Shown: positions 35,542 through 46,862 of the stretch, piece after piece
Layout of the letters: each line of letters starts with the position of its first letter
How positions within the stretch are numbered: the first letter of the stretch is position 1
The notes under the pieces: generated by a model
The model's database searches: none
What the model was told of the DNA's origin: nothing
The model's input: the letters and a program-made list of their open reading frames with translations, nothing else
NCBI RefSeq assembly: GCF_021155775.2
Contig: NC_060238.1
Location: 5,628,001-5,692,000 of the forward strand
DNA: 64,000 bases
Source of the DNA: Neodiprion pinetum
Taxonomy: Eukaryota > Arthropoda > Insecta > Hymenoptera > Diprionidae
Direction: 5' to 3'
Position numbers and translations under genes: made by a program

Positions 35542-35741
35542 GGGGCATTCCACGTCAAATTAGCAGCCCATGTATCTCATCCTCTTCGATTTTAATCATT
35601 TTTTAGTATGATGTTCCTACCGACCCGAAAAGGTCTGGGAATTTTTTCAGATTTTGGTTCGGTAAGCACATCATACTAAAAAATGATCAGAATCGAAAGG
35701 GAGGAAGGTACATTGGCTGCAAATTTGAGGTAGAATGCCCC
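35542..35741. mobile_element. Palindromic MITE, family B (GGGGCATTC ends)
   Basis: Two arms of about 85-95 bases are inverted copies: GGGGCATTCCACGTCAAATTAGCAGCC...ATCATTTTTTAGTATGATGT and its reverse complement ending GAATGCCCC. They surround a short centre, GACCCGAAAAGGTCTGGG. No coding capacity. Terminus-like matches occur at about 15850 and 44395. Confidence 0.7.
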
Positions 35742-38700
35742 GTACACGTTGCCCCGTATTCGACGGAACGCGGAGATATTTTGATTCGATTTTTGTGTCA
35801 CGAAGCTCATCGGATCAGAAAATCCTTTCTTTATTCAAATCCACGTCACATGGCGCACGGGATAATATCGTGTGAAAATTGAGTTTTATTAACGTTCAGA
35901 TTCACGGCGGGACGCATATATAAACTCTCCGAGATTGAAATCGACTACCTACAAAATGACACACTGCATTTTATTCTATATAAAATACGATATTGTATAT
36001 TGTACTTTGGTACGAGAATCGATGCTGATTTACAGTTACGCGCATTTCGACGAGAGGAAGTTCCTTTGTAATTCGATACTTCAGATGCTCCGGCGTTTTC
36101 AGCACAGGTTTCAGCCGATAAATCGCTTCCCTTCGATAAGCTGAACTATTATTCTATCGATATATGTATAGCTTTATGTTTGCAGCAAACACAAGCCAAC
36201 AATTCCGATGTTCTACTCCCGATTTACATCCTCTACAAATCCTTATAGTCAGCTAGCCTCCGATGATTCCCCGAGATAGCGCACGTTGCACGAGGTTCAA
36301 CGTACTATTGTAGATATATTTATAAGCAGGTACATTTTCAAGCCAGGTAAAAGCGATATGCATGACAGACCGTTTGTTCGATTCTAATTTTTTTCTCCTC
36401 TGATTTTTAGGCACATCCAGATAAAAGCTCAAACGATATTTAGTCCAGTTCTTATGTCTATACGGATAATTTATTAATATAAATGCGGACATCACGGACA
36501 TAAACTTCATCAATCATCGCCGTTATTTCACTCGTACAACCCGACTCGAACAATTCACTCCATTAATCCTTGTTTTCGTACGACATGTCACGAAAAATTA
36601 GCACGACTGTTCCAGTGTCACCATCAATCCAGCCCAATTTTTTATTTTTATTTTTTTTCTTCTTCCTTTTGCATTTACTTGTTTCTAACATTCGTCAGTC
36701 ACCTCATTGTTATTGTTATTGTTACGATTTGTTTTCTTTCGAAATTTTGCTTCCCCTCGCAGGGTGAAATTGACACGATCGAAGACTGGATTAAAATTGA
36801 AACTACTAGTGCTCTTCTTGTAGCGAGAAAAACATTTTTATCTTTTGGTTACCATGTAACAGTCTTTGGCTAACAATGATTAGATTAATTTTTAATCATA
36901 AACAAAATGAACATAGTTCTGGATAAGAGTTGGAAACGAGTTTTGTAACTGCAAGTAGAAAATTTCTTACAACCTATTCGTTCTTAATATAATTTTCGCT
37001 TGTATTATATTTTCTCGAAACACTTGCGATAATTTAATGTTGGCACGACTGCAAATCGTCTCGAATTTTTGTCACGCGCGATTCGACTGCGCCGTTTTTT
37101 GCGTAAATGCGAGTACCTACAGTTGAGTCACATATCCGAATATACGTCGACACGCATATACATATACACACATGTATATAGGTATATACAAATGCCATGG
37201 TGCAGATTATCGGTTTCCCATTAATCCTGAAATGACCAATTTGCCAATACCATTCGAAAGAGGAAATGGCTTACCACGTTCACGTTTTTTCTCTTTGATC
37301 GGTATATTATTACTTGTTTTGCATGAGAATTCTATGTGAAAAATCACCCTGCATGATTAGACGCTGCAGGCTGACCGGATAATTTTCCTCCTTCCCAACT
37401 CAACTTCTAATCTCCGATGATCGACGAGGTTCGAAATTCGGAAACAAACCATCCCGCATTCTCACACGGAAGGAAAAAAATGCTACCGATATTTCCACAG
37501 GATTGATCTCTACACCATGCATCTGATACTGTCAAGCCATTAGACGCGACTTACCCTTCGAAATGGGTTTGTAGTCCTCCACCGACAAACCATCGCCAGA
37601 ACGACATAAATCAGAGGGAAAAACTAAACTGGAAAATCTCGCGGTCACGGATTGTAATAAAAATATACACACGCATACATATATATATTTATATATATAC
37701 TGCAGATCCCTCGGTTCTATTTATTCTCTTTCATACTCACGACCACATTGTCATGTGCCGCAGGAATTTTTCACCCCCATTTTCCGAATTTTCGCTAACG
37801 ACCACACACACATTCCACACATGATCAGAGACTTATTTTTACAAAAAAATCTACCTCTGCATTTTATATCTTCGAAGTAACCTACAACAGTCCATATTCT
37901 TTTCCAAACAAATAAAGGTACGCTTATTTCCGCAGTTGTGTAACCCACAGGGTATGTAATGTACTATTTATCCTGATTTTTTCATGCGTCGATTCTGTAC
38001 ATCTACCCTTATTATATATCTATGAACATAGGAACTCGAAAACTCGAGTCGGGATTTTTGTCCGGTTTAATCTTGAAGCTAATAAAATATGCGGATGTAA
38101 ATCAGGAATTACGTCGATAATAATCCGATGACATACTTTGCCTTCCTTCGTAATATAATAAATTTTACGGAGAGATTGTCACGGGGCTTAATTACAGAAT
38201 TACAAAATTTCGTTTTCCGCCTCGCGGGCCAATCGAAGCTGATCGTGATTCTTTCCGCAAGCTCATTTGACAGTGTGACCCTGATTTACGATCACGGTGC
38301 CTTTGTATTATACATATATACCCGCGCCTAAGTGTCGCTGGATAAAGTAAATAAAATTAAAAGTTTCCTCGGATTTTTCGGAGGGTCGTAAATCACGCCC
38401 CTCTTGACCCGTAACAGTGAACACCGCTCGAGGCTCGAAGTAATTCAACACATCCGCCAAAGAATCCAACAAAAGCCTGCAACACCCTGTTGCTGTTGAA
38501 TAACTTTCGAGCCGAGGGGATGAAAATGACGAGCGAGAAATAAATACGAGGCATGTATAACGACTCGTTTTGAATCACTCATCCGGCGAGGTACAAGATT
38601 TCGGGATATCAGTGAATCAGGACTAAGAATTCACCCGAGATTCTCCACAGATTGAACACCTCGAATCATCCAATCTACCACCTGCGGTCGATTGGACAAT

Positions 38701-40360
38701 TTCGAACTCGATTCCCGGAAGAAACAAATCGATCCACCGAGTATTCTATATACAGCTTTCAAACTTTGCTGTTTCCCGCAACTCCTAATCCGCCTTCCAT
38801 CTTTATTTTCATGCCCGATCTGTTACTACTACAGCCGATTTTACCCTCCGAGCATGAAATTACCCGCGAATCCTTCCTGAGCCAGAGGCAATTTTTATAC
38901 ACCGATGGAAATTTCATTTTTTATGGTTACCGAATGGTTCTAACTATAAATTCCTGACCAATTTGAACTTGGCAACAGTGAAGTATGTATGAAGGAAAAA
39001 TTCGTCAGAATATTCGTCGAAATTATCAGAATATGAATCCAACTGTAGAATTTTTTACTAACGAGGAGCTGAAAATCAGTATCGTTACAATTGCGAAGGC
39101 CTTTAAATATTGTTGGAATTGTGCGATTATAATTTTTAATATACTAAATTTTCTGGTTTTAGGAACGTTTAATCTGTTCACGGAATTCAGTACATATTTT
39201 TCGATCAAACAACTACCAAAAAATATAGTCCAAGTGAGGTTGATCGAAAAGTCTAGTAACACATCTAAATTTTCTTGTTACAGCATCGAAACTGATTTCC
39301 GTAAATCAGTAAACTATGTTCGAAATAATATTTTTTGAACTAGAATTTTCTGTCGGCGTGAATATTGCTGCTTGAGCCATTTCAAAGTTCGGCTTGAAAT
39401 CGCGAATAATATTTCTCGAGGACTTAAGCGCGAGGCGTAATCACCGTTTCTATGGAAATTTTTCAACCGAGTGATGATATCAGAACCGTATTTGCACAAA
39501 TTGCGTCAATTGCCACCCCGTGCGATACGGTCAATTAGAGAGACTGCTGTACCCGGGCAGACGTATAACAACTAGAGATAGGGTCTAATTGTTCCCTGAA
39601 GTGAACCACGGAACTTGCCACACGGGACAAAACGACGTCCCTCTGTGCGACGGTGAGTGTGGTAATTAATTAATTAATTAATTAATAGAGAGTTCCAAAT
39701 CCCGGTATTGAAATAAGCATCGATACATGTAATCATGACTGGGATTTCACGCTCCTTGATTCATTTCATTACATCAGATTGATGTTGCAAATAATTTTCA
39801 AGTACCCCAATTATCGGTATATCACGGATGGAGATTTCTTCGAATAATAATAGTCTGCAATTATCCAACCTTCGCATCGCCGTGAATTTACTACATTGGA
39901 AAAGAAAAGTGGGAGAATCCAGGGGAAAAAAGATGCTTCAAATTTTTTTCACCTGCTGAATTTTTCATGTAGTTGCGGAATTTTAAAGCGTCTGCGGCAT
40001 TGCGTGAAGCATGAAGATACACACACAAGCCGACGCTGCACGGAGGGAATTTAAAAAAATGAAAAAATATTCTCGTAAAGAGATAGTAAACCTACGACGC
40101 AGCGGACTTATGGCCAAGGATGAGTGTTGTCGGTATAACTTGAGGCATTGCAGTGCGCCTTTTATCATCCGTAGCATTAAAAATGTATCTAGTCCCGGAT
40201 AATAAACTGGGCTACTTTACTATGACGGAGCCTGGTAGCGGAACTAAAACGCAACCATTTCGTGCATTTCCGAGAGCAACTCAACCGCTTCGTTTTACAC
40301 TATGCCATAAATTTTCACATGGATACAACGAGTGTCACGAAAATGATTCGCATATGGTAG
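35742..40360. other. Long gene-poor stretch
   Basis: No gene is supported. Noted: (TA)n-like runs near 37678-37700, a T-tract near 36636-36660, an (AATT)n microsatellite at 39663-39686, and a GC-richer segment (39520-39650) ending in a strong donor-like GACG|GTGAGT. Confidence 0.35.
39663..39686. repeat. (TAAT)n microsatellite
   Basis: Six consecutive TAAT units immediately after GTGTGG. Confidence 0.9.
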
Positions 40361-41041
40361 TTTTCGCTTGAATCGAATAAATATGGTTTTCAAGTGACCG
40401 AAGCTCATGATCGTCCAGATCACTTCTTTCACTTTTACCTCCGGAAAAATGATCCCACACTGCATGGATTCCAACCGATATTAATAGGCAGCCGAGGTCA
40501 TTTCTGGGTAAAACAGATTCCCTTACCGACATTTTACCGATACTTAGCTAAGACACAAACCTTCTTCAATAATGTTCCATCGGCAAATGTCGGTATGGAA
40601 ATCGGTATCCATAATCGGCCTTGTCTACCTAGCGACGATTATGAACTCGAAAAGGAGTCCCGACATAATATCATTGCGCTACGTGACACCCACCGTCGTC
40701 TTAGCCGACACAAATGTAAATTTGTACGAGGGTTCCAAGAGAAGATATGTAAAATACTGTTTGACTTCGCAGTGCTGACCCAGCTAATTCGCCAACTAGA
40801 CCGTGACTTGGGATTTTATACAATGATAACAAACCTGTACCCTGCCGGCCAAAGGATGAGGACGAATACCAAACCGTTATTTCGACGGATATACTGCACT
40901 GATTACGAGACTTCGGACATGGCCAGACGGTATAAAAACAACGTAATTTCACCCGACGATTTAGTTCATCGATTATGGCAAAGTTTCTTGATTTTTTATT
41001 TTGCTCAACAAGAGAGGACATTGATTGGAATTTATTTGTAA
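40361..41041 (+). CDS. Hypothetical open frame, about 225 codons, unrecognised
   Basis: Open from a TAG at about 40358 to the stop at 41039-41041. The first candidate initiator in the frame is a GTG at 40394 (215 codons), so an upstream exon would be needed if this is real. It is unusually long for this AT-rich DNA and of mixed composition (several His, Arg, Asp, Cys), ending QQERTLIGIYL. I see no domain, signal peptide or membrane helix. Opposite-strand frame 40701-41078 is also open for 125 codons, which argues for locally stop-poor sequence. Two shorter plus frames just upstream (40011-40371) could be parts of the same decayed coding sequence. It could be a transposon or gene relic. Confidence 0.22.
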   Translation, partial: FSLESNKYGFQVTEAHDRPDHFFHFYLRKNDPTLHGFQPILIGSRGHFWVKQIPLPTFYRYLAKTQTFFNNVPSANVGMEIGIHNRPCLPSDDYELEKESRHNIIALRDTHRRLSRHKCKFVRGFQEKICKILFDFAVLTQLIRQLDRDLGFYTMITNLYPAGQRMRTNTKPLFRRIYCTDYETSDMARRYKNNVISPDDLVHRLWQSFLIFYFAQQERTLIGIYL

Positions 41042-43190
41042 CATTACTTATATCGTGAAAGTTTCTTTGATTCTTCATCCTAAATTATTGTTCCCGTTCT
41101 CCCATTTATTGGAAATCGTCGTGCAAGTTCTCTTACGGCAAAAGTCGGCAACAAGTTTATTATTTGCACAACACGATCTCTTCTTGAGCAAATAGCAATT
41201 CACCTACTGCTACGTTTCCAATATTAGTGAACGTTTCGAATCAGGGTCACACGTTGCAACTAAAGTTTACTCGTTACGCATCATACGTTATATCATACTC
41301 ATACTGTCCAGTTATATATTTGCTTCTGCAAGTTTCATTCGAGTTTATCCACATCTGTTCAATGATTCGTGAATGTTTAAGTTCGCTCGAAATGAATAAA
41401 ATGTTTAGTGCAGCGTTACGACGATTCTTCCGCTCTCCAACAACTTTTCCCCAGCGAATATTGTGAATCTATCATATTTGAAAAGTCTACGTTATACAAC
41501 ATAGAATATAAATAAAATCTTAATATTGTGATTTGGCAACGCAATTCAAAAACGTCGCGGTGTATTTTAGCAAAACATTCAAGACGATTGTTCTACGTGT
41601 AAATTTTAACTGAAGATTCTGTCTAATTTGAGGACGTAAATGCTTTTCATTGATAAGAAGAGCACCTGTTTAAGATTTTTCTACATTATACACATGTGTA
41701 CTTCAATTTTCAACACTGGTTCGAAACTTGTCTTTGAACAGCTTCCAAAACCTTTTGTCCGATATTTCATAAAGTTTGAAATTCCTCATACATTTTTTTT
41801 TTTCTTCAATTCCAAGAAAAATAACTTACAAGCGTACAATATGTCGCGAGAAGTTTGTTCTATGACGGCGATACATTATTGAGAAAAGTTCAAATTTAAT
41901 TCATCAGCCAGCCTGATGTATAAGGTTTCTCATCGAGAAAGGAAACTCAACAAGTGGGAATAATTGCTTTCTTATTCAAAATTTAAACGTCCACGGACTG
42001 TTTTTTCCTCCGAAATAATTTGTTTGGTTATATTCTCATATATCATACGCCATATACATTTATTGAGTTTACTAATTCGTTCAAGGATCTATCCTTTCAA
42101 GATCTTTGGGTTCAAATTTACCTTATATACAAAAAAAGCTGCGGTTTAAAATCAGTACCCTGCACGATTTCCAGACATGCATTTTGACTTGACGATATAT
42201 TCCGAGTAGCAGAAAAAAACTTCACAGCAATAGATAGTATAAAAAACAACCCACGTGTAATTGCGTGCAAGGAAAATAATAAAACGAGAAACAAATATCC
42301 TAAACTCTTCACTTTCAACTGAATTTTATTTCAACAAGAGAAAAGTTTACTTGTAACGATATGAAACAAAGAACCATTTCATTTGGATTGAGGAAATTCA
42401 AGTTTATCCAATGAAATTAAAGCATTACGTGTTATCTATGAAATATGTTCACTAGGCTTCAATAAGTGTGGATTTCTTCGAATAAATTTCTTTCCGTTCG
42501 GCCAAGTTGGAAATTTATTCTTTGCAACGCAACATTTCTTCTCGTTAGTCCGTAATTAATTGATTTCTCTCTATCAAAGAAAACTTTGTTCAATTCAACA
42601 ATGAATAATTCGTCATCTCAAAGATTTCTATTTGTGAAGTGAAACGAAGATTCTCAGTCCAGAGTGCGCGATTTCGCGAAACCAAGTTAATCTAAATAAT
42701 TTATCCGTCGTTTAAATCTGGTAAATTTCTATTTCTACTTCAGTGTACAAATACAATCAAAATTGTAAATTTCAGTACAATACGGAGTATAAATTTAACG
42801 AACTGCAACCGCGGACGAAAAGACGCGCAGCTGCAGATAGTATAGAACAACACTTTATCTAGCCGCACGACGAACAACTAGACGCCTTTGGCAAGTCGAT
42901 ACGGGATTGAGAGTTGACCAATGCGTATAAGGTAAACAATAATAATTCACCCTGTCAAATCCAATCTCTACATAAATTCCCTCGCATTCTATTATCGCTC
43001 CAGACACACATGACTAAACGAAAAATAACACAGTGTACACAATTAATTATCGAGGAGTAAGAAACAATTGCATGTAAACACTTGCCTGATCCAAATGCAC
43101 AAGAGTTTCTCCCGCAAGGTTTCGACAAGCGGAGTTGGTCAACAGGTAGAAGCTTATTCGCTTCCGTCGGATTTGAGGCAGTTGCGGAAA
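41042..43190. other. Gene-poor stretch
   Basis: No supported exon. A minus frame at 42118-42318 looks like a signal peptide, but its first codon is TTG and there is no ATG, so it is not called. Confidence 0.35.
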
Positions 43191-43580
43191 ACCAGCGGTC
43201 GTTTTATAAAGCCGAGGCGTGAGAGAGACAGTGAGAGAGCGATGGAGGGGGAGGGATAGGGAGAGACAGAGAGAAAGAGAGAAAAATAACGAGGGGCAAT
43301 TGCGAACCGAACTTTTTTCCACCCCCGAGTCAATCAGCAACCTCTGACGCGATGAATCCTCGACGCGGCTCGCGGCGTGAGTGACGAGCTAGCTGTGTCC
43401 GGTACGTTTTGCCGGATTCCCGGCACGGCTATCCAGTTGGCGGCTGCGCTTTCGCCTCCCGCCCCTCGTTAAGCTCGCTACCCGGCCTCCGTGCAGCCCC
43501 AACCCTTCCTCTTACAACAGCGAGGCCTCGACCCTCCGGCCACACAGCGGGAACTCTGAAAGTTCCAGGGGGTTATTTCT
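43191..43580. promoter_or_regulatory. CpG-rich, GAGA-rich promoter-like region
   Basis: TTTTATAAAG (43203-43212) works as a TATA-like sequence on either strand. It is followed on the plus strand by a GAGAGA-rich tract (43220-43290) and a GC/CpG-rich block (43350-43560). On the minus strand, a leader-like segment ends with GGATCAG|GCAAGTG (about 43093), a good match to a rare GC-AG donor. No coding exon on either side could be attached, so the gene it would serve is unknown. Confidence 0.35.
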
Positions 43581-43789
43581 TTGCCCGAAATATACATATA
43601 TATATATATGTATATACGGAGTTTCATACATCGGACCGTTCTTCAATTGTACCGTTAATAGTATGTTGTGTAACAAGGAAGCAAACTCGCTCTTTTCGGG
43701 CCATGCTCAAGTTTGCAATATGAGTCGCAGATAAATATGTATTGCAAATACACGAGGTGAAAGCACCCGTTGCCTTCTTTTTACACACG

Positions 43790-44062
43790 ATCCTTTATGT
43801 AACGAGAGTATGTTACGCGTTTTTTCACCAAGCACCAAATTGAGGTTAGGATTGCGTAATTTCAGTCTTTTCGAAACGGCGAATGCGCGCAGCGCAGAAA
43901 AGACCACTTTTAATCACCGTTGCCTTGTAGTTAAACAAGATTCTTTAGGTAACGAGAGTATGTTACGCGTTTTTCCACCAAGCACCAAATTGAGGTTAGG
44001 ATTGCGTAATGTCGGATTTCTTTGCGACAACGCATGCGCACAGCACGGAAAAGACAACTTTT
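43790..44062 (+). repeat. Tandem duplication, about 148-base unit
   Basis: Two copies of 'CGAGAGTATGTTACGCGTTTTT(T)CACCAAGCACCAAATTGAGGTTAGGATTGCGTAAT', separated by 'GCGCAGCGCAGAAAAGACCACTTTTAA'-type sequence that also repeats. An inverted, degenerate copy follows at about 44085-44140, and a related segment lies at about 59165-59200. Confidence 0.7.
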
Positions 44063-44154
44063 AACTCTTGGGACTTAAAGTAGAAACGGGTACTGTGTGC
44101 GCGGAAAAGACGCGTAAAACATGCTCGCGCTACGTAACATTATTATTAGGATGG

Positions 44155-44155
<1 letters not shown>

Positions 44156-44194
<39 letters not shown>

Positions 44195-44227
44195 TATATA
44201 CATATATATATATTTTTTTTTTTTTTT
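44156..44227. repeat. (TTA)n / (TA)n / poly-T compound microsatellite
   Basis: (TTA)n at about 44156-44187 passes into (TA)n to about 44213, then a T-tract to 44227. Confidence 0.9.
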
Positions 44228-46574
44228 ATAACTTTTTAGAATTTCGACGTGACTGCTCCCCAAATTGATTCCAAATAAATGAATAAAAATTTCATTCAAA
44301 CTACAGATCTTTGTCTTAATCCTAAACCCTTGCGCGATGGCTGTGAAGTTAGCCAATTAAAATGTACACGTTTTCACGACAGTTACAGTATATGGGACAT
44401 TCCGTGCCAACTCGACTTACCGCCAAGCCTCGCCATGTCCAATTTTACTTGAACTTTGGTATAGTATTTTGGAGATTGAAAAAGTAACCCCTGAATTATT
44501 TCAGATTTTTTTGACCACTGGTTATAAAGTTGTCTAATTTTTTGCAATAATTTTTATCCCAACATCCGTCAGTCGTACGAAAAAATCATTAACACAAAAA
44601 TCTTCGCGATGACGTGAAGTAGAAAGAAACATTTTTTGTCCATTTTTTTTATTTTTTTCTCAAAAACATCTCCTTTAAATAGAATTTTTTTCTTCTTTTG
44701 CTTTCTATTAGAGCAAAACTTTGTGTACTTTGAATACATTTTTTCTTCAGATCGAACGAAGAGATTTGAGGAGAAGATTCTGTAATACTAAATAACTTTT
44801 ACGAAAGATATTTTATTTTTAGAAAATTTTCGGATCCTACCTCTAGGTGTAAAATCGGACGGGTTATTAGTCGTAATATTCTGATTTGCTTCAATTCATT
44901 TCCATCAGATAGTAGGGATGTTTTTTCATTCGCGTTCATTAACATTCTGGTGAATAGAATTGTTGAAGATTTTTCTCACAGTTCTTTTTTTACTCGCTTC
45001 CTGACTTTGGATTCAGGCAGTGGGAGTCCATCCATTATTAATGGGGCACGTGTGTGAAACGCCTCCAGACTTTTTCGTTTGCCGTGAAATTTTAACTGTA
45101 TCAATCAAATTTCATGAAACATGTATTCTGTTCCCTATCTATACGGCTGATTGTATTCATCAAGATTTTATAGATATTTGCTCAAATAAAGTCAGAAATT
45201 GGTATTCGTAAAAAGCTATTTGCGTTACAATTTTTACCTGAATAAAAATTCAAAATCAATTTCAGCTGCAATTTTGATATCATTTAATCTCAGATATTGA
45301 TTAATTTCCATCATTTCCCATGTCAAATTTCACTTTCAAATAGTTAGTCGCATAATGCAATATGATGCCACTGCAAACTCTTATACCAATAACCAAAATT
45401 TCAAAGTTTTTCGTGACTCGGGAGTGAAAAAATGTGTAATATGTAATTTGCTTACTTCTTTTTCATTACTTCACCTTCTTCTTAAAACAGGTCAGGTCTA
45501 ATTCAGTAAAATATATTTTTTTTACTGCTGATTGTCATACCTCTTTTTGTACATCACGAGGACACAAAGAAGGCACTGTGAATCATTAGGCATGCAGATT
45601 CTGCACGTGATTTGCATATAAAACGTAGAAGAATAACGTTATTTGTCTGGAATGTGTGTGCTCAATTTGCTCTCAAGAATACACTGCAGGTTTGCCATCC
45701 GGAAAAAATGCCGGATGGAAATTCCCCGCGATGAAAATTTAGATTCATCGTTATGTTTCGAATCTCAAGGGTACTTCGAATGGTTTGAAAATTCTAAATA
45801 ATGGTCTGCGAAATTCCGAGTGATTCCAATTGCCCATGAAAAGTTGTCGTAAATCACTTGAGCTTAAAAGACTGAAAAAATGAGCACAATTACCTTCATA
45901 ATCTTTGTTATAATTCTATAATCGTTTCGAAATTCGACCATTCAGGCTGATGGAAAATTTTCTTTCCACCCAGCAGATATTTCTCAAAGTATTTTTAAGC
46001 AGGTCAGAAATTCCAGTCGCGTTTGTACTGTGAGAAGAACTCGTTTATGCATTTCTGAGTTCACTGTAAAACTTTGCCAACGCGTTTCAAAATTCGCGAA
46101 AAACTTTATCGTACATTCGACGTGTTTCTATCGAGACTCGAGGGGCGAACCGTTCACGAGACGTCAGGATGACCTTTTTACACCGGCAGGGTGAACATGG
46201 AAGCTTTACCAAAGTAGGAAGAGACCGCGCAGCTGGGATTAGCTGAGGCTTAACAAGGGCTGGATTCGGCAAAGCCCGCAAGATTCGACAAACGATTCTG
46301 CAAGCCGTAGGAAGAGCCTCTTAAAACTGTTGAATTTCTTTTATTTCCAAAGGCTTGGACGACACGTTGTTATACCCATTATCCGTCACGCAGCCGCGGC
46401 TGAGCGAAAGGAATAATCGTGATTAAATTTATGCAGATTCTTGTAATATTCCGTAGACATGTTGAAACCCTCCTTCATAGAGTGAAAATCCCAAATTTTG
46501 GATTTTAAAGCCTCGATACGATCACCTGCAGGAATTATAATGCACATATGATTTCAATCTCATCATTTACACAA
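44228..46574. other. Gene-poor stretch with one transposon-like end
   Basis: At about 44392-44530, 'ATGGGACATTCCGTGCCAACTCGACTTACCG...CCTCGCCATGTCCAATTTTACTTGAA' resembles the ends of the foldback at 54650-55447. No partner end was found. No gene is supported; a short frame at 45020-45211 has no features. Confidence 0.35.
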
Positions 46575-46862
46575 GATGTTTTGGAGTAAACGCCGCAGTA
46601 TGTTAGGCTGCCTACCACTGAGGGGAACAAATATCGATAAAACAGGCCTACCGAGTAATCCGAGAACTTGCCCGTGTTGCCAAGTTATGTGGATTTGGCC
46701 AAACAGTAGTTTTATTGTTCATAAACTATGCTGATGCGTTCAGTGATCGCGTTCCGTAGTCACGTTATAGTGATCGGTAACTCGATAGGTCTGTTTTACC
46801 GATATTTGTTCCCCTCAGTGGTAGGCAATCCAACATATCGCAGCGTTCACTCGAAAACACGC
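46575..46862. mobile_element. Palindromic non-autonomous element, family C
   Basis: Inverted ends of about 75 bases: TGTTTTGGAGTAAACGCCGC, then AGTATGTT, GCCTACCACTGAGGGGAACAAATATCG and AAAACAGGCCTA on the left, matched in inverse by TAGGTCTGTTTTACCGATATTTGTTCCCCTCAGTGGTAGGC...AACATATCGCAGCGTTCACTCGAAAACA on the right. One terminus also occurs at 26420-26500. No coding capacity. Confidence 0.7.

Noticed and set aside
42118..42318. Minus-strand signal-peptide-like frame (KVKSLGYLFLVLLFSLHA)
   Set aside because: First codon is TTG, no in-frame ATG, no TATA box and no convincing donor, so a secreted gene is not supported.
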